From Thermoplasmata archaeon (GTDB taxonomy: Archaea > Thermoplasmatota > Thermoplasmata > Thermoplasmatales > GCA-001856825), in contig JAKAXD010000001.1 of NCBI GenBank assembly GCA_021816725.1, positions 248,001 through 312,000 of the forward strand: DNA of 64,000 nt, given 5' to 3'. Below the pieces are notes generated by a model, which was not told where the DNA came from, did not search any database, and worked only from the letters and a program-made list of their open reading frames with translations. A program made the translations under genes and the position numbers. This document shows, one piece after another, positions 34,534 through 42,784 of the stretch (positions within the stretch are counted from its first letter, which is position 1; each line of letters starts with the position of its first letter).

Positions 34534-37188
34534 ATGCCTACCGTACCTAAGTATATTTATAGTTTTGAAGAAGGGTCGAAGGAGATGAAGAACCTGCTGG
34601 GCGGAAAGGGAGCTGGGCTGGCAGAAATGACAAGAATTGGCCTTAATACTCCGCCAGGGTTCACGATCACGACTGAGGCTTGCAATTATTATTTCAAAAA
34701 CAACAGGCTCCCAGATGGTTTATGGGACGGTATAGTTAGCGCGGTGAAGACGCTTGAAAAGAAGACGGGCAGGGTATTTGGAGGGGAACCCAAGATACTT
34801 CTTGTATCCGTTAGGTCAGGTGCGCCGGTGAGCATGCCAGGTATGCTTGATACGGTCCTGAACCTTGGAATGAATGATCAGAATGTTGAACAGTTTGCAA
34901 GGGAGACAAAGAACCCGAGGTTCGCCTGGGATTCCTACAGGAGATTCATACAGATGTTCAGCAGGATAGTGCTAGGGCTGAACGGCAAGAAATTTGATGA
35001 TGTTATAGACAAGAAGAAGGAGACACTCGGCATCAAGAATGATTTTGAAATCGGAGAGAAGGACTGGAGGGATGTTGTCCAGGAGTTCAAGCAATTGATA
35101 ATGTCTGCAGGGAAAGAACTTCCTAGTGATCCTTACAAGCAACTGGCGCTTGCAGTGAACGCCGTTTTCGATTCCTGGAAAAATGATAGGGCCATAGTCT
35201 ACAGGAAGTTAAACAACATTCCGGACTCTTTGGGAACGGCTGTTTCAGTCGTTACAATGGTGTACGGAAATCTTGGACCTAATTCCGCAACGGGAGTGGC
35301 ATTCACGCGGAATCCTAACACGGGAGAGAAGGTACTGTATGGTGAATACCTCATCAATGCCCAGGGGGAGGATGTGGTTGCAGGCATTAGGACTCCCTCG
35401 CCAGTTGAAAAGCTAAGGACAGAAATTCCCAAGGCATATGAAAAGCTAAAGAGATCGGCTGAAATCCTAGAAAGTCACTATAAGGACGTCCAGGACATAG
35501 AGTTCACGATCCAGGACGGAACGTTCTATCTACTTCAGACGAGATCTGCCAAGAGGAGTGCTGCCGCTGCGGTAAAGATAGCTCTTGACTTGAGGAAAGA
35601 GGGGAAATTGACGGATGCAGAGACAGTGAACATGGTGCAGCCTGAACAGCTTAACCAGCTTCTCCACCCGCAGGTTGACTCAAAGAAGGCAGGCTCCCCA
35701 ATTGCGAGGGGCCTTCCAGCAAGTCCGGGCGCAGGTTCTGGCAAAATTGCCCTCGACCCTGAGGAAGCAGTAAAGATGAACGAGAAGGGGGAGAAGGTCA
35801 TTCTGGTGAGAAATGAAACGCTAGCAGATGATGTTCACGGTATTGCTGTTTCTGAGGCAGTGCTGACTGCAAGGGGAGGAATGACCTCCCATGCAGCTGT
35901 TGTCGCAAGGGCGATGGGTAAGCCTGCCATAGTGGGCTCTGAAGACCTGAAGATAGATCTTGACAAGAGGTCAGTAAATTTCAAGCAGGAGATCATGTGG
36001 GAACACCAGGAGGTCACAGTCGACGGTACTTCTGGGCTCGTGTTCAAGGGAAACGTTCCACTCACCATTCCTGAACTGGGGGATGATTTCCAGGAGTTCA
36101 TGAACATATGCCGCAAGGTAAAGAAACTTGGAGTTTTGGCAAACGCTAACACACCGGAAGAGGCTATACTTGCAAGGAAGAACGGAGCAGAAGGGATAGG
36201 GCTTGCAAGAACTGAGAGGATGTTCCTTGGTGCCGAGCGCATTCCTATCATGAGGGAAATGATCATGAGTGATACCATCGATGAGAGAAAGAAATTGCTT
36301 GAGAAGCTTCTACCGCTCCAGTACAATGACTTCGTGGAATTTTTCAGGACAATGGACGGGTTCCCAGTGATAATCAGACTCCTTGACCCGCCTCTGCACG
36401 AATTCCTTCCAAAGAAGGAGGAGCTCATGGTCGAACTTGCTGAACTGAGGCATGAAGGGAAAAGCAAGGAAGTAGAGAAGAAAATGAAGGAAGAGGAAGA
36501 GATATTGAGGAAGGTGAACTCACTCAGCGAATTCAACCCTATGATTGGCTTCAGGGGGATAAGGGTAGGCATCGTTTACCCGGAGATATATGAAATGCAG
36601 GTGAGGGCGATCATAAGGGCATCGGTAAAGGTGAAGGAGGAGGGGAAGACTGTGATACCTGAGATCATGATACCTCTCACAATAGATGTCAGGGAGCTAA
36701 AGCTCGTCCACGACAGGCTTAAGAGGGTTATCGACGAAGAGCTTAAAGGGAAGCAGCTTAAGTACAAGTTCGGTACGATGATCGAAACTCCTAGAGGAGC
36801 GCTTACTGCAGGTGAGATTGCTGAAGTGGCAGAATTCTTCAGTTTTGGAACGAACGACTTGACTCAGATGACCTTTGGCTTTTCAAGGGATGACGTGGAA
36901 GCCACATTCCTTCCGAGGTATCTGGAATACGGCATATTCAACGTGAATCCATTTGAATCACTAGACAAGAATGGAGTTGGCGAACTCATGAAGATATGTT
37001 TTGAGAGGGGTGTAAAGACGAGGCCGGATATTGAGGTAGGTATTTGTGGAGAGCATGGTGGCGATCCTGACTCAGTGAAATTCTGCCACAAGATTGGCTT
37101 GAAATATGTTTCAGCCTCACCATACAGGGTACCCATTGCGATACTTGCAGCTGCACAGGCAAACACTCAAGGGAAAGGTGAGAATTAA
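34534..37188 (+). CDS. ppdK: Pyruvate, phosphate dikinase
   Basis: 884 residues. The N-terminal ATP-grasp half begins KYIYSFEEGSKEMKNLLGGKGAGLAEM. The phosphohistidine domain has GGMTSHAAVVARAMGKPAIVG, with the catalytic His at about 453. The C-terminal PEP/pyruvate barrel carries GIGLARTERMFLG, MIETPRGALTAGEIAE, FSFGTNDLTQMTFGFSRDD and the GICGEHGGDP active-site Cys. It interconverts pyruvate, ATP and phosphate with PEP, AMP and PPi. Upstream of enolase it suggests gluconeogenesis or reversible glycolysis. The frame opens at ATG 34504; ATG 34534 is preferred since TTAAAAC is centred 24 nt before it and homologues start here. Confidence 0.95.
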   Translation: MPTVPKYIYSFEEGSKEMKNLLGGKGAGLAEMTRIGLNTPPGFTITTEACNYYFKNNRLPDGLWDGIVSAVKTLEKKTGRVFGGEPKILLVSVRSGAPVSMPGMLDTVLNLGMNDQNVEQFARETKNPRFAWDSYRRFIQMFSRIVLGLNGKKFDDVIDKKKETLGIKNDFEIGEKDWRDVVQEFKQLIMSAGKELPSDPYKQLALAVNAVFDSWKNDRAIVYRKLNNIPDSLGTAVSVVTMVYGNLGPNSATGVAFTRNPNTGEKVLYGEYLINAQGEDVVAGIRTPSPVEKLRTEIPKAYEKLKRSAEILESHYKDVQDIEFTIQDGTFYLLQTRSAKRSAAAAVKIALDLRKEGKLTDAETVNMVQPEQLNQLLHPQVDSKKAGSPIARGLPASPGAGSGKIALDPEEAVKMNEKGEKVILVRNETLADDVHGIAVSEAVLTARGGMTSHAAVVARAMGKPAIVGSEDLKIDLDKRSVNFKQEIMWEHQEVTVDGTSGLVFKGNVPLTIPELGDDFQEFMNICRKVKKLGVLANANTPEEAILARKNGAEGIGLARTERMFLGAERIPIMREMIMSDTIDERKKLLEKLLPLQYNDFVEFFRTMDGFPVIIRLLDPPLHEFLPKKEELMVELAELRHEGKSKEVEKKMKEEEEILRKVNSLSEFNPMIGFRGIRVGIVYPEIYEMQVRAIIRASVKVKEEGKTVIPEIMIPLTIDVRELKLVHDRLKRVIDEELKGKQLKYKFGTMIETPRGALTAGEIAEVAEFFSFGTNDLTQMTFGFSRDDVEATFLPRYLEYGIFNVNPFESLDKNGVGELMKICFERGVKTRPDIEVGICGEHGGDPDSVKFCHKIGLKYVSASPYRVPIAILAAAQANTQGKGEN

Positions 37189-38394
37189 ATGTCAGAGATA
37201 GTTGATTCCCGTATCAGAAAGATCCTTGACTCAAGGGGGAATGAAACGATAGAAGTAGAAATTTACACGAAGTACGGGCGCGGAGTTTCAGCTGCACCTA
37301 GCGGTGCATCAAAGGGTGCAACTGAAGTGAAGGATTACCCGGATGGTGGGATAGACCAGTCAGTCAAGGCATTCAAAAATGAAATCTCGAAGAAAATCGT
37401 TGGTATAGAATCTGAGGACCAGGAAGGTTTCGACAGGTTTCTCGAGGATATTGATGGTACTGAGAACTTCTCTTCAATAGGTGGCAATCTTGCTGTGGCC
37501 CTATCACTCGCAAACGCATGTGCAACCGCTGATGAACTAGGCATCCCGCTCTTCAGGTATCTGGGAGGGCTCAACGTAAAGATGACCACCCCACTGGGGA
37601 ATGTGGTTGGAGGGGGGAAACATGCAGTGAACGGAACAACAATCCAGGAGTTCCTTATAGCTTCTCACGCTGATAACGTATTTGATGCCATCAAGACAAA
37701 CTCACTTGTTCACAGGAGAATAAAGGAGAGGGCGTCTAAGGAACTTGACATTCCAATCGGAATGGGTGACGAAAAGGCGTGGGTTCTTCCATTTGAGGAT
37801 GAGAAGGTCATATCCCTCGTCAAGGAGGTAGCAGATGAAGTTTCAGACAAGTCAGGCTTCACGATAGAGAACGGGATGGACCTAGCTGCAACAAATTATT
37901 TCGAAAAGGGGCATTATGTTTACAGGGACAGGAAGCTGACAAGGGAAGAGCAGGTGGATTTTGTTGAAAGCATCGTTAAGGACTGGGGTTACACTATAAT
38001 AGAAGACCCGTTTGACGAGAACGATTTCGAGAGTTTTGCTGAGCTTACTAAGCGGGTTGGGGACAAGGCAATAGTGATCGGGGATGATATTTACACAACC
38101 AATTATCAGAGACTGAAGGAAGGAATAGATAAGATGGCAAGCAACGCAATCCTCCTGAAACCAAACCAGGTTGGCACGTTGACCAGGCTGTTGAGGACGT
38201 GGAGGCTTGCCAAGGATAACGGGATGAGCACTGTAGTTTCCCACAGGTCAGGGGAGACGACGGATTATTTCATTTCCCATCTTGCAGTTGCCATTGGAGC
38301 AGACTACATTAAAACGGGAACAGTCGGAGGGGAAAGGATAGCAAAATTAAATGAACTCGTAAGAATTCAGGAAGAAATGGGTGGACATGAATGA
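37189..38394 (+). CDS. eno: Enolase
   Basis: 401 residues. The N-terminal cap has SRIRKILDSRGNETIEVEI and APSGASKGATEVKDY. The barrel has the Mg2+-binding Asp/Glu residues in IIEDPFDENDFESF and IGDDIYTTN, the catalytic Lys in AILLKPNQVGTLT, and the VVSHRSGETTD loop. It interconverts 2-phosphoglycerate and PEP. Its ATG follows the ppdK stop with no spacer, so the two PEP-producing enzymes are made together. It overlaps the next gene (rps2) by four bases (ATGA). The slightly short length (bacterial ones are about 430) is usual in archaea. Confidence 0.95.
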   Translation: MSEIVDSRIRKILDSRGNETIEVEIYTKYGRGVSAAPSGASKGATEVKDYPDGGIDQSVKAFKNEISKKIVGIESEDQEGFDRFLEDIDGTENFSSIGGNLAVALSLANACATADELGIPLFRYLGGLNVKMTTPLGNVVGGGKHAVNGTTIQEFLIASHADNVFDAIKTNSLVHRRIKERASKELDIPIGMGDEKAWVLPFEDEKVISLVKEVADEVSDKSGFTIENGMDLAATNYFEKGHYVYRDRKLTREEQVDFVESIVKDWGYTIIEDPFDENDFESFAELTKRVGDKAIVIGDDIYTTNYQRLKEGIDKMASNAILLKPNQVGTLTRLLRTWRLAKDNGMSTVVSHRSGETTDYFISHLAVAIGADYIKTGTVGGERIAKLNELVRIQEEMGGHE

Positions 38395-38975
38395 GTGATC
38401 TACTGGCATCTGAAGACACGTACAGGAATTCGGCTATACACATAGGAACGAAGATAAGAAGCGCTGACATGAAGAAGTTCACTGCTTACGTGAACAAGGA
38501 AGGACTGAATATACTGGATATAAAGAAGATAGACGAGAGGATCAAAATAGCAGCAAAATTTCTGTCTAGGTTCGACCCGAGCGGAATAGTGTTCGTCGCT
38601 TCAAGGGAGTATGCAAAGAAGCCTGTGAAAGCGGCTGCGGCAGCGCTTGGTGCAAAGTACATCACGGATAGATTCATACCTGGTTCATTCACCAATCCCT
38701 CCCTTTCGGGGTTTTTCGAACCTGACGTAATAGTATTAAATGACCCTGCTACCGATAACCAGGCTCAAAAGGAAGCAGTCATAAACGGAACGCCAGTGGT
38801 GGCACTGTGCCACACAAACAACAGCACATCATTCGTAGACCTTGTGGTTCCGGCAAACAACAAGGGAAGGGAAAGTCTTGCGCTAGTATATTTCCTGTTA
38901 ACCAAAGAAATACTTTCTGCGAATGGGAAGGATGTGTCGCAGCTGAAGCAAGAAGACTTCCTGGCTGAACTGTAA
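38391..38975 (+). CDS. rps2: 30S ribosomal protein uS2
   Basis: 194 residues, the archaeal-size S2: HIGTKIRSADMKKFTAYVNKEG at the start, IVFVASREYAKKPVKAAA, RFIPGSFTNPSLSGFFEPDVIVLNDP and the C-terminal VDLVVPANNKGRESLALVYFLLTKEIL. Eno-rps2 is a common archaeal pairing; here the usual rpoN/rpoK genes are absent and ppdK stands upstream. The four-base ATGA overlap makes it translationally coupled to enolase. Confidence 0.95.
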   Translation: MSDLLASEDTYRNSAIHIGTKIRSADMKKFTAYVNKEGLNILDIKKIDERIKIAAKFLSRFDPSGIVFVASREYAKKPVKAAAAALGAKYITDRFIPGSFTNPSLSGFFEPDVIVLNDPATDNQAQKEAVINGTPVVALCHTNNSTSFVDLVVPANNKGRESLALVYFLLTKEILSANGKDVSQLKQEDFLAEL

Positions 38976-38986
38976 ATAATTTCAGC

Positions 38987-39016
38987 CTTTTCTATATAAT
39001 TTTTATCTTTTCTTAT
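38987..39016 (+). terminator. U-rich terminator of ppdK-eno-rps2
   Basis: A T-rich tract (CCTTTTCTATATAATTTTTA then CTTTTCTTATT) begins about 12 bases after the rps2 stop. The remaining 240 bases up to MEMO hold no gene or clear structure beyond an ATTAATC box near 39228. Confidence 0.5.
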
Positions 39017-39260
39017 TCGATAGATACAAATCGACCTTTGATTCGCTTCATTGCTGTTTCCTATTCATAGTCGGCAGGTCGAAGAAAGCACCTTTCTAAA
39101 GGAAGGGACGATCTATCTTTTCCCTCCAATGCACTGGATCATTAATTTCTATTTTCAGGTCAGTTAAATCTCATCCTAAGAGTGTTTTCATATTTTCAAT
39201 TGAAGCATCTATGTTGTGAAAACGTATTAATCCGCCGTACATGTAGATTGGGCTGTAACA

Positions 39261-40067
39261 ATGAGAGAACCATATGTCAGTGGCCACTTCTATCCGGCTG
39301 ATCCCGATGGGTTGAGAGAAAAGATAACGTGGGCATTCACGCACTGGAATGGCCCCGGCTACATACCGGAGATAAAGAAGATAAGTCCGGAGCACGGCAT
39401 AGTTGCACCTCATGCGGGTTACGATTACAGCGCACCTGTTGCTGCATATTCCTTCGGCTCCTTAGCCAACTCTGGAAAATACGATTATTTCGTTGTCATA
39501 GGACCGAACCATACCGGTTTGGGGTCGCCAATATCGATTGGCAACGAGGACTACCTAACTCCACTAGGAAGGGCAAGGATCAGGAAGGATGCGGTTGAAG
39601 ACCTGCAAGATGACCTGATAGTCGTGGATAACCTCGCTCACGCCCAGGAGCATTCGGTTGAGGTGGAGATACCTTTCCTTCAGTACATTTACGGTGAAGT
39701 TGAGATAGTTCCAATCGTCATGCTTGACCAGAGTTTGGAGGCAGCAGAGCATCTTGCAGCAAGGTTGAAGAAGCTGAAGGGGAATTTTACCATCATAGCT
39801 AGTTCTGACCTTAACCACTATCTCCCCTTATCAAGACTGAGGCGTCTTGATGGATATTTTTCCAGTGCAGTTCTCAACAGGGATATCAAGGCAATTTACA
39901 GGTACGAGTACTCAGGCGAGATGAGCGCATGCGGATTCGGGCCGATAGTAACACTCCTTTCCACGTATAAGGGCAAAGTGGAATTACTGAAGCTTTCAAA
40001 CTCAATTGAGATGACTGGCGGGGAAACGGGCGTAGGCTACGCAGCATTCACGGTAGAAAAGGCCTAG
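39261..40067 (+). CDS. MEMO-family (AmmeMemoRadiSam system protein B) protein
   Basis: 268 residues starting MREPYVSGHFYPADPDGLRE, with GIVAPHAGYDYSAPVAAYSF, VVIGPNHTGLGSPIS, HSVEVEIPFLQYIYG, IIASSDLNHYLP and SACGFGPIVTLL. The His/Asp pattern resembles an LigB-type dioxygenase active site. Human MEMO1 is the relative, while the archaeal role is unknown. Its usual partners (AMMECR1 and radical SAM proteins) are not in the window. A possible TATA (ATTAATC, near 39228) leaves a leader of about eight bases. Its stop overlaps the end of the convergent M24-like gene by four bases. Confidence 0.9.
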   Translation: MREPYVSGHFYPADPDGLREKITWAFTHWNGPGYIPEIKKISPEHGIVAPHAGYDYSAPVAAYSFGSLANSGKYDYFVVIGPNHTGLGSPISIGNEDYLTPLGRARIRKDAVEDLQDDLIVVDNLAHAQEHSVEVEIPFLQYIYGEVEIVPIVMLDQSLEAAEHLAARLKKLKGNFTIIASSDLNHYLPLSRLRRLDGYFSSAVLNRDIKAIYRYEYSGEMSACGFGPIVTLLSTYKGKVELLKLSNSIEMTGGETGVGYAAFTVEKA

Positions 40068-40957
40068 ATTATGGACGCCCTGTAACTGCCAGCAATAGCG
40101 ACAACCTTCCTTCTGAAACTGAATTCCAGGGTGGAAGACCACAAGTCAAATACGGCTACATCCCCCGTTTTCACAATTGCACCCTCCCCGGGAATGGGAT
40201 AATAGCTGAATGGATACAGGGGGGTAGTAAGGTAGAGCTTGCTGTTCCTGTACCTCTCAAGTTCTGAAGAGATCAATGATATGGAATTTCCCTCAACAAA
40301 TAGTCTCTTTACAGCTTCTACAGCCTCAATGCTCCTTTTGTACTTCTCCACGTAAACCTCTTCCCCGGTCGCAAGGAAGGAGTTTGAGTAGAGGACTGTC
40401 AATCCATTCTTCTTTGATGCTACCTCTACGTACATTATCTTTTTCAGATTTAATTCCCCAGGCTTGTTCCATATGTTTAGCGTGTTCTTGTCGAATGCAA
40501 CCACAGGCTCGTAATATAGGGAATGGCCTAAAGAGCATAGGCTATGCCTTAAACGCTCAGAAACACTCCTTTCCGTATCATCAGTCTTCATATCCTGTGT
40601 TATTGCCTCTATAGCCTGACTGATCCCCTTCCTTTCTTCAATCAAGTACCTGCGTTCCTCAGCTAACGGGTACTGGAACCAGTCGTCTATTTCCTTGGTG
40701 CAGGCGTCTCCCATCCTGAACGAGAAGTAAGGCTGTGCTAAGCAGTATTCCTTGCCGTCAAGGTCAACGAAATTCTCATCTATTTCTTTGTCTCCTATCA
40801 GCTTTAGTCTGCCATCTCCTATGAGGACTGCGGACGCTCTTTCATCTTCAGAAAAATAATGGAACAGAGAATTCTCTTTGTAGAACACGACTTTCCTTTC
40901 TTCGCCACCGATAAGTTTTGCACGTGCATTTCTTGATGTTTTTAGTGTTCCACTCAT
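40064..40957 (-). CDS. Degenerate M24 (Xaa-Pro aminopeptidase-like) protein, probably not catalytic
   Basis: About 297 residues. The region from ERRYLIEERKGISQAIEAITQDM through SERLRHSLCSLGHSLYYEPVVAF to IMYVEVASKKNGLTVLYSNSF follows the M24 pita-bread order, and the C-terminus (PGEGAIVKTGDVAVFDLW) follows its end. The five metal ligands are missing: the usual D-x10-D becomes V-E...L-Y, and no G-H-G-I-G motif is seen. ATG 40957 lies one base after the S15 hydrolase stop with GGAGAT ahead of it, so it is coupled to that gene; an ATG at 40969 overlaps instead. It may be a binding or regulatory protein for the hydrolase. The M24 call rests on pattern order and is moderate. Confidence 0.55.
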   Translation of the reverse strand: MSGTLKTSRNARAKLIGGEERKVVFYKENSLFHYFSEDERASAVLIGDGRLKLIGDKEIDENFVDLDGKEYCLAQPYFSFRMGDACTKEIDDWFQYPLAEERRYLIEERKGISQAIEAITQDMKTDDTERSVSERLRHSLCSLGHSLYYEPVVAFDKNTLNIWNKPGELNLKKIMYVEVASKKNGLTVLYSNSFLATGEEVYVEKYKRSIEAVEAVKRLFVEGNSISLISSELERYRNSKLYLTTPLYPFSYYPIPGEGAIVKTGDVAVFDLWSSTLEFSFRRKVVAIAGSYRASII

Positions 40958-40958
40958 A

Positions 40959-42602
40959 CTAATCTCCATAAAGGTAAAATGAGAAATTCGAGGGATGTTC
41001 CTTTGTATGGATGATTTTAGTGTTTGCCAATTTCATGTTTATATCTGTTGCCAGGTCGCTGCCCGTATTAAGGTTTCTGGAATATTTTGGGAATGCTGCA
41101 GAGTATATACTGAATCTGATCCTATGCCCTTGAGGAAATCTGTGTCCCATGTTCCATAAGTCCACCTTGATCTCGTATATGTTTCCCTTTTCCAGCAACT
41201 CCACCTTATCCATCCCATTCCTGTAGCGGGCCCTCGTCATTCCATCGCACAATCTTTGAGATCTGCCGTTTGGCCAAACATCTAGAAGCATTGCCATAAT
41301 GTCCGTGTCAGGAACATCAGTCTCCATGAAGATATCTGCCCTGACTGCACCCAGAAAAGTGATATTCTTTTCAAGAGGCTGTGACATATATACAAGAACG
41401 TCGTCCCTCCTATGTATAGAGGAATAATCATCTGGCCCGCCTATCTGTGCTGAAGTTGCCTCAGTGACAAATGGGGTGGGATCCGAAGGATCGTATCGAT
41501 AACTGTCATATCCATTATTAATTTCATCCTTCGACCACACTAATGCTCCATCTCCAAATCTGCTGTTTGCGCGTCCTCTGCTGCTTATGAATAAGTTGGA
41601 GACCCTGGTTCTAGATGGGGGCCAATCATCAAAATTAACCCACTTATTTTCCCCCATAATGAATACCGTTGCCCTTTTGCCTGCATTGATATTTTCATCC
41701 ATGAGCCACTTCTTGAACCAGTTTAGTTGAATTGTATCAAGGTCTATGATTGCATCTGGTCCAAAATCTACATCTCCCAATTTGGACGAGGAATTCACGT
41801 TATGGCCCCATGGTCCAATTATAATTGATTGATTTTCCCGTGATTTCGAAGTAGCAGAACTATTCCGCATACCGGCATAATTGATGAATGTTCCAATTTG
41901 TTCGTCATCATACCATCCCGAAATATGCATTACAGGGACGCCTATGCCACCGAATTTCTTCTGGTAGCTCATCGCATCCCAGTATGAGTCGAATGTTTGG
42001 TGTATCATTCCCTCTTCCCAATCATCAAAAACCAGTCCCAGTGCTTTGGGCGTGTCTTTCAAAGGAAGTGTTCTGTAAACACTCATCCAGTCAATGTCGT
42101 CCACACTTTTTACCGTTCTTCCGCTTACAAGATATCTCCACGAGACATGCATCGGGTCGCTCACTCCAGTTGGACTCTCCACAAACGGGTCTGATGGCGA
42201 AACCCTGGATATCATTGCCTTGAGGCTCATTGGATGTTCAAGTGCAGTCAACCATTGTATTCTTGCAGAATATGAACCGCCGAAAGTTCCAACCTTGCCA
42301 TTCGACCACGACTGGCTAGCTACCCAATCGATAATCTCTTTTCCGTCTCTGCCTTCATTGAAATAGGGGATGAATTCGCCATCGGAGTCACCCCTTCCCC
42401 TGACATCGGAGTTCAGAAAGGCAAAGCCATTAGAAGCAAAAAATCGAGCATTTTTCCTAAATTGAGGGTCATCACGTCCGTATGGAGTCCTGAAGACAAT
42501 TGTCGGGTAAGGAGGACTTGAGGCAGGATAATAAATATCTCCAGTTATTTTTACCCCATCCTTCATTACAACTTTTACGAATCGCTGAATCTTGAACTCC
42601 AT
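40959..42602 (-). CDS. S15/CocE-NonD family serine hydrolase (X-Pro dipeptidyl-peptidase-like)
   Basis: 547 residues. The alpha/beta-hydrolase domain has YGRDDPQFRKNARFFASNG, the oxyanion region NSDVRGRGDSDGEF, nucleophile Ser110 in VGTFGGSYSARIQW, a likely catalytic Asp in HISGWYDDEQIG and His in IGPWGHNVN. The C-terminal jelly-roll begins near residue 350. Family members cleave X-Pro dipeptides, acyl-amino acid esters or cocaine-like esters. No signal peptide is seen, so it acts in the cytoplasm. TTTTATT is centred 24 nt before the ATG. It is followed by the M24-like protein, suggesting a joint role in proline-containing peptide breakdown. Confidence 0.85.
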   Translation of the reverse strand: MEFKIQRFVKVVMKDGVKITGDIYYPASSPPYPTIVFRTPYGRDDPQFRKNARFFASNGFAFLNSDVRGRGDSDGEFIPYFNEGRDGKEIIDWVASQSWSNGKVGTFGGSYSARIQWLTALEHPMSLKAMISRVSPSDPFVESPTGVSDPMHVSWRYLVSGRTVKSVDDIDWMSVYRTLPLKDTPKALGLVFDDWEEGMIHQTFDSYWDAMSYQKKFGGIGVPVMHISGWYDDEQIGTFINYAGMRNSSATSKSRENQSIIIGPWGHNVNSSSKLGDVDFGPDAIIDLDTIQLNWFKKWLMDENINAGKRATVFIMGENKWVNFDDWPPSRTRVSNLFISSRGRANSRFGDGALVWSKDEINNGYDSYRYDPSDPTPFVTEATSAQIGGPDDYSSIHRRDDVLVYMSQPLEKNITFLGAVRADIFMETDVPDTDIMAMLLDVWPNGRSQRLCDGMTRARYRNGMDKVELLEKGNIYEIKVDLWNMGHRFPQGHRIRFSIYSAAFPKYSRNLNTGSDLATDINMKLANTKIIHTKEHPSNFSFYLYGD

Positions 42603-42622
42603 ATTGGAAGATGGATTAGTTG

Positions 42623-42629
42623 AATAAAA
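42623..42629 (-). promoter_or_regulatory. TATA-like box of the S15 hydrolase operon
   Basis: TTTTATT on the minus strand, centred 24 nt before the ATG at 42602. Confidence 0.5.
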
Positions 42630-42758
42630 GGGATTTGAACGGTATTGATCTACCCAGGAGGTTTAGGGCCGTTAATCAGTATAAATAGGAATTTTATGCT
42701 GTAAAGAAGTCGCCTATCAGGATTAGGAAGTCTTAGGCATGAAAATAAAAATACAATC

Positions 42759-42765
42759 AAAAAAA
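42759..42765 (-). terminator. T-run terminator after the 1519-residue surface protein gene
   Basis: Seven T on the minus strand followed by GATTGTATTTTTATTTTC start about 20 bases after the stop codon. The tract resembles the one after the thermopsin-family gene. Confidence 0.55.
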
Positions 42766-42784
42766 TTATGTTCCTTTGGCTTCA

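Noticed and set aside
35835..36572. Antisense open frame of 245 codons within ppdK.
   Set aside because: The sense strand encodes conserved PPDK motifs. The antisense translation is Ser/Leu-rich noise.
38976..39260. Small RNA or hidden gene in the 285-bp gap before MEMO.
   Set aside because: Only a U-rich terminator, an ATTAATC box and an imperfect CCTTTC/GGAAGG repeat were seen. No C/D box pair or open frame with a start signal fits.
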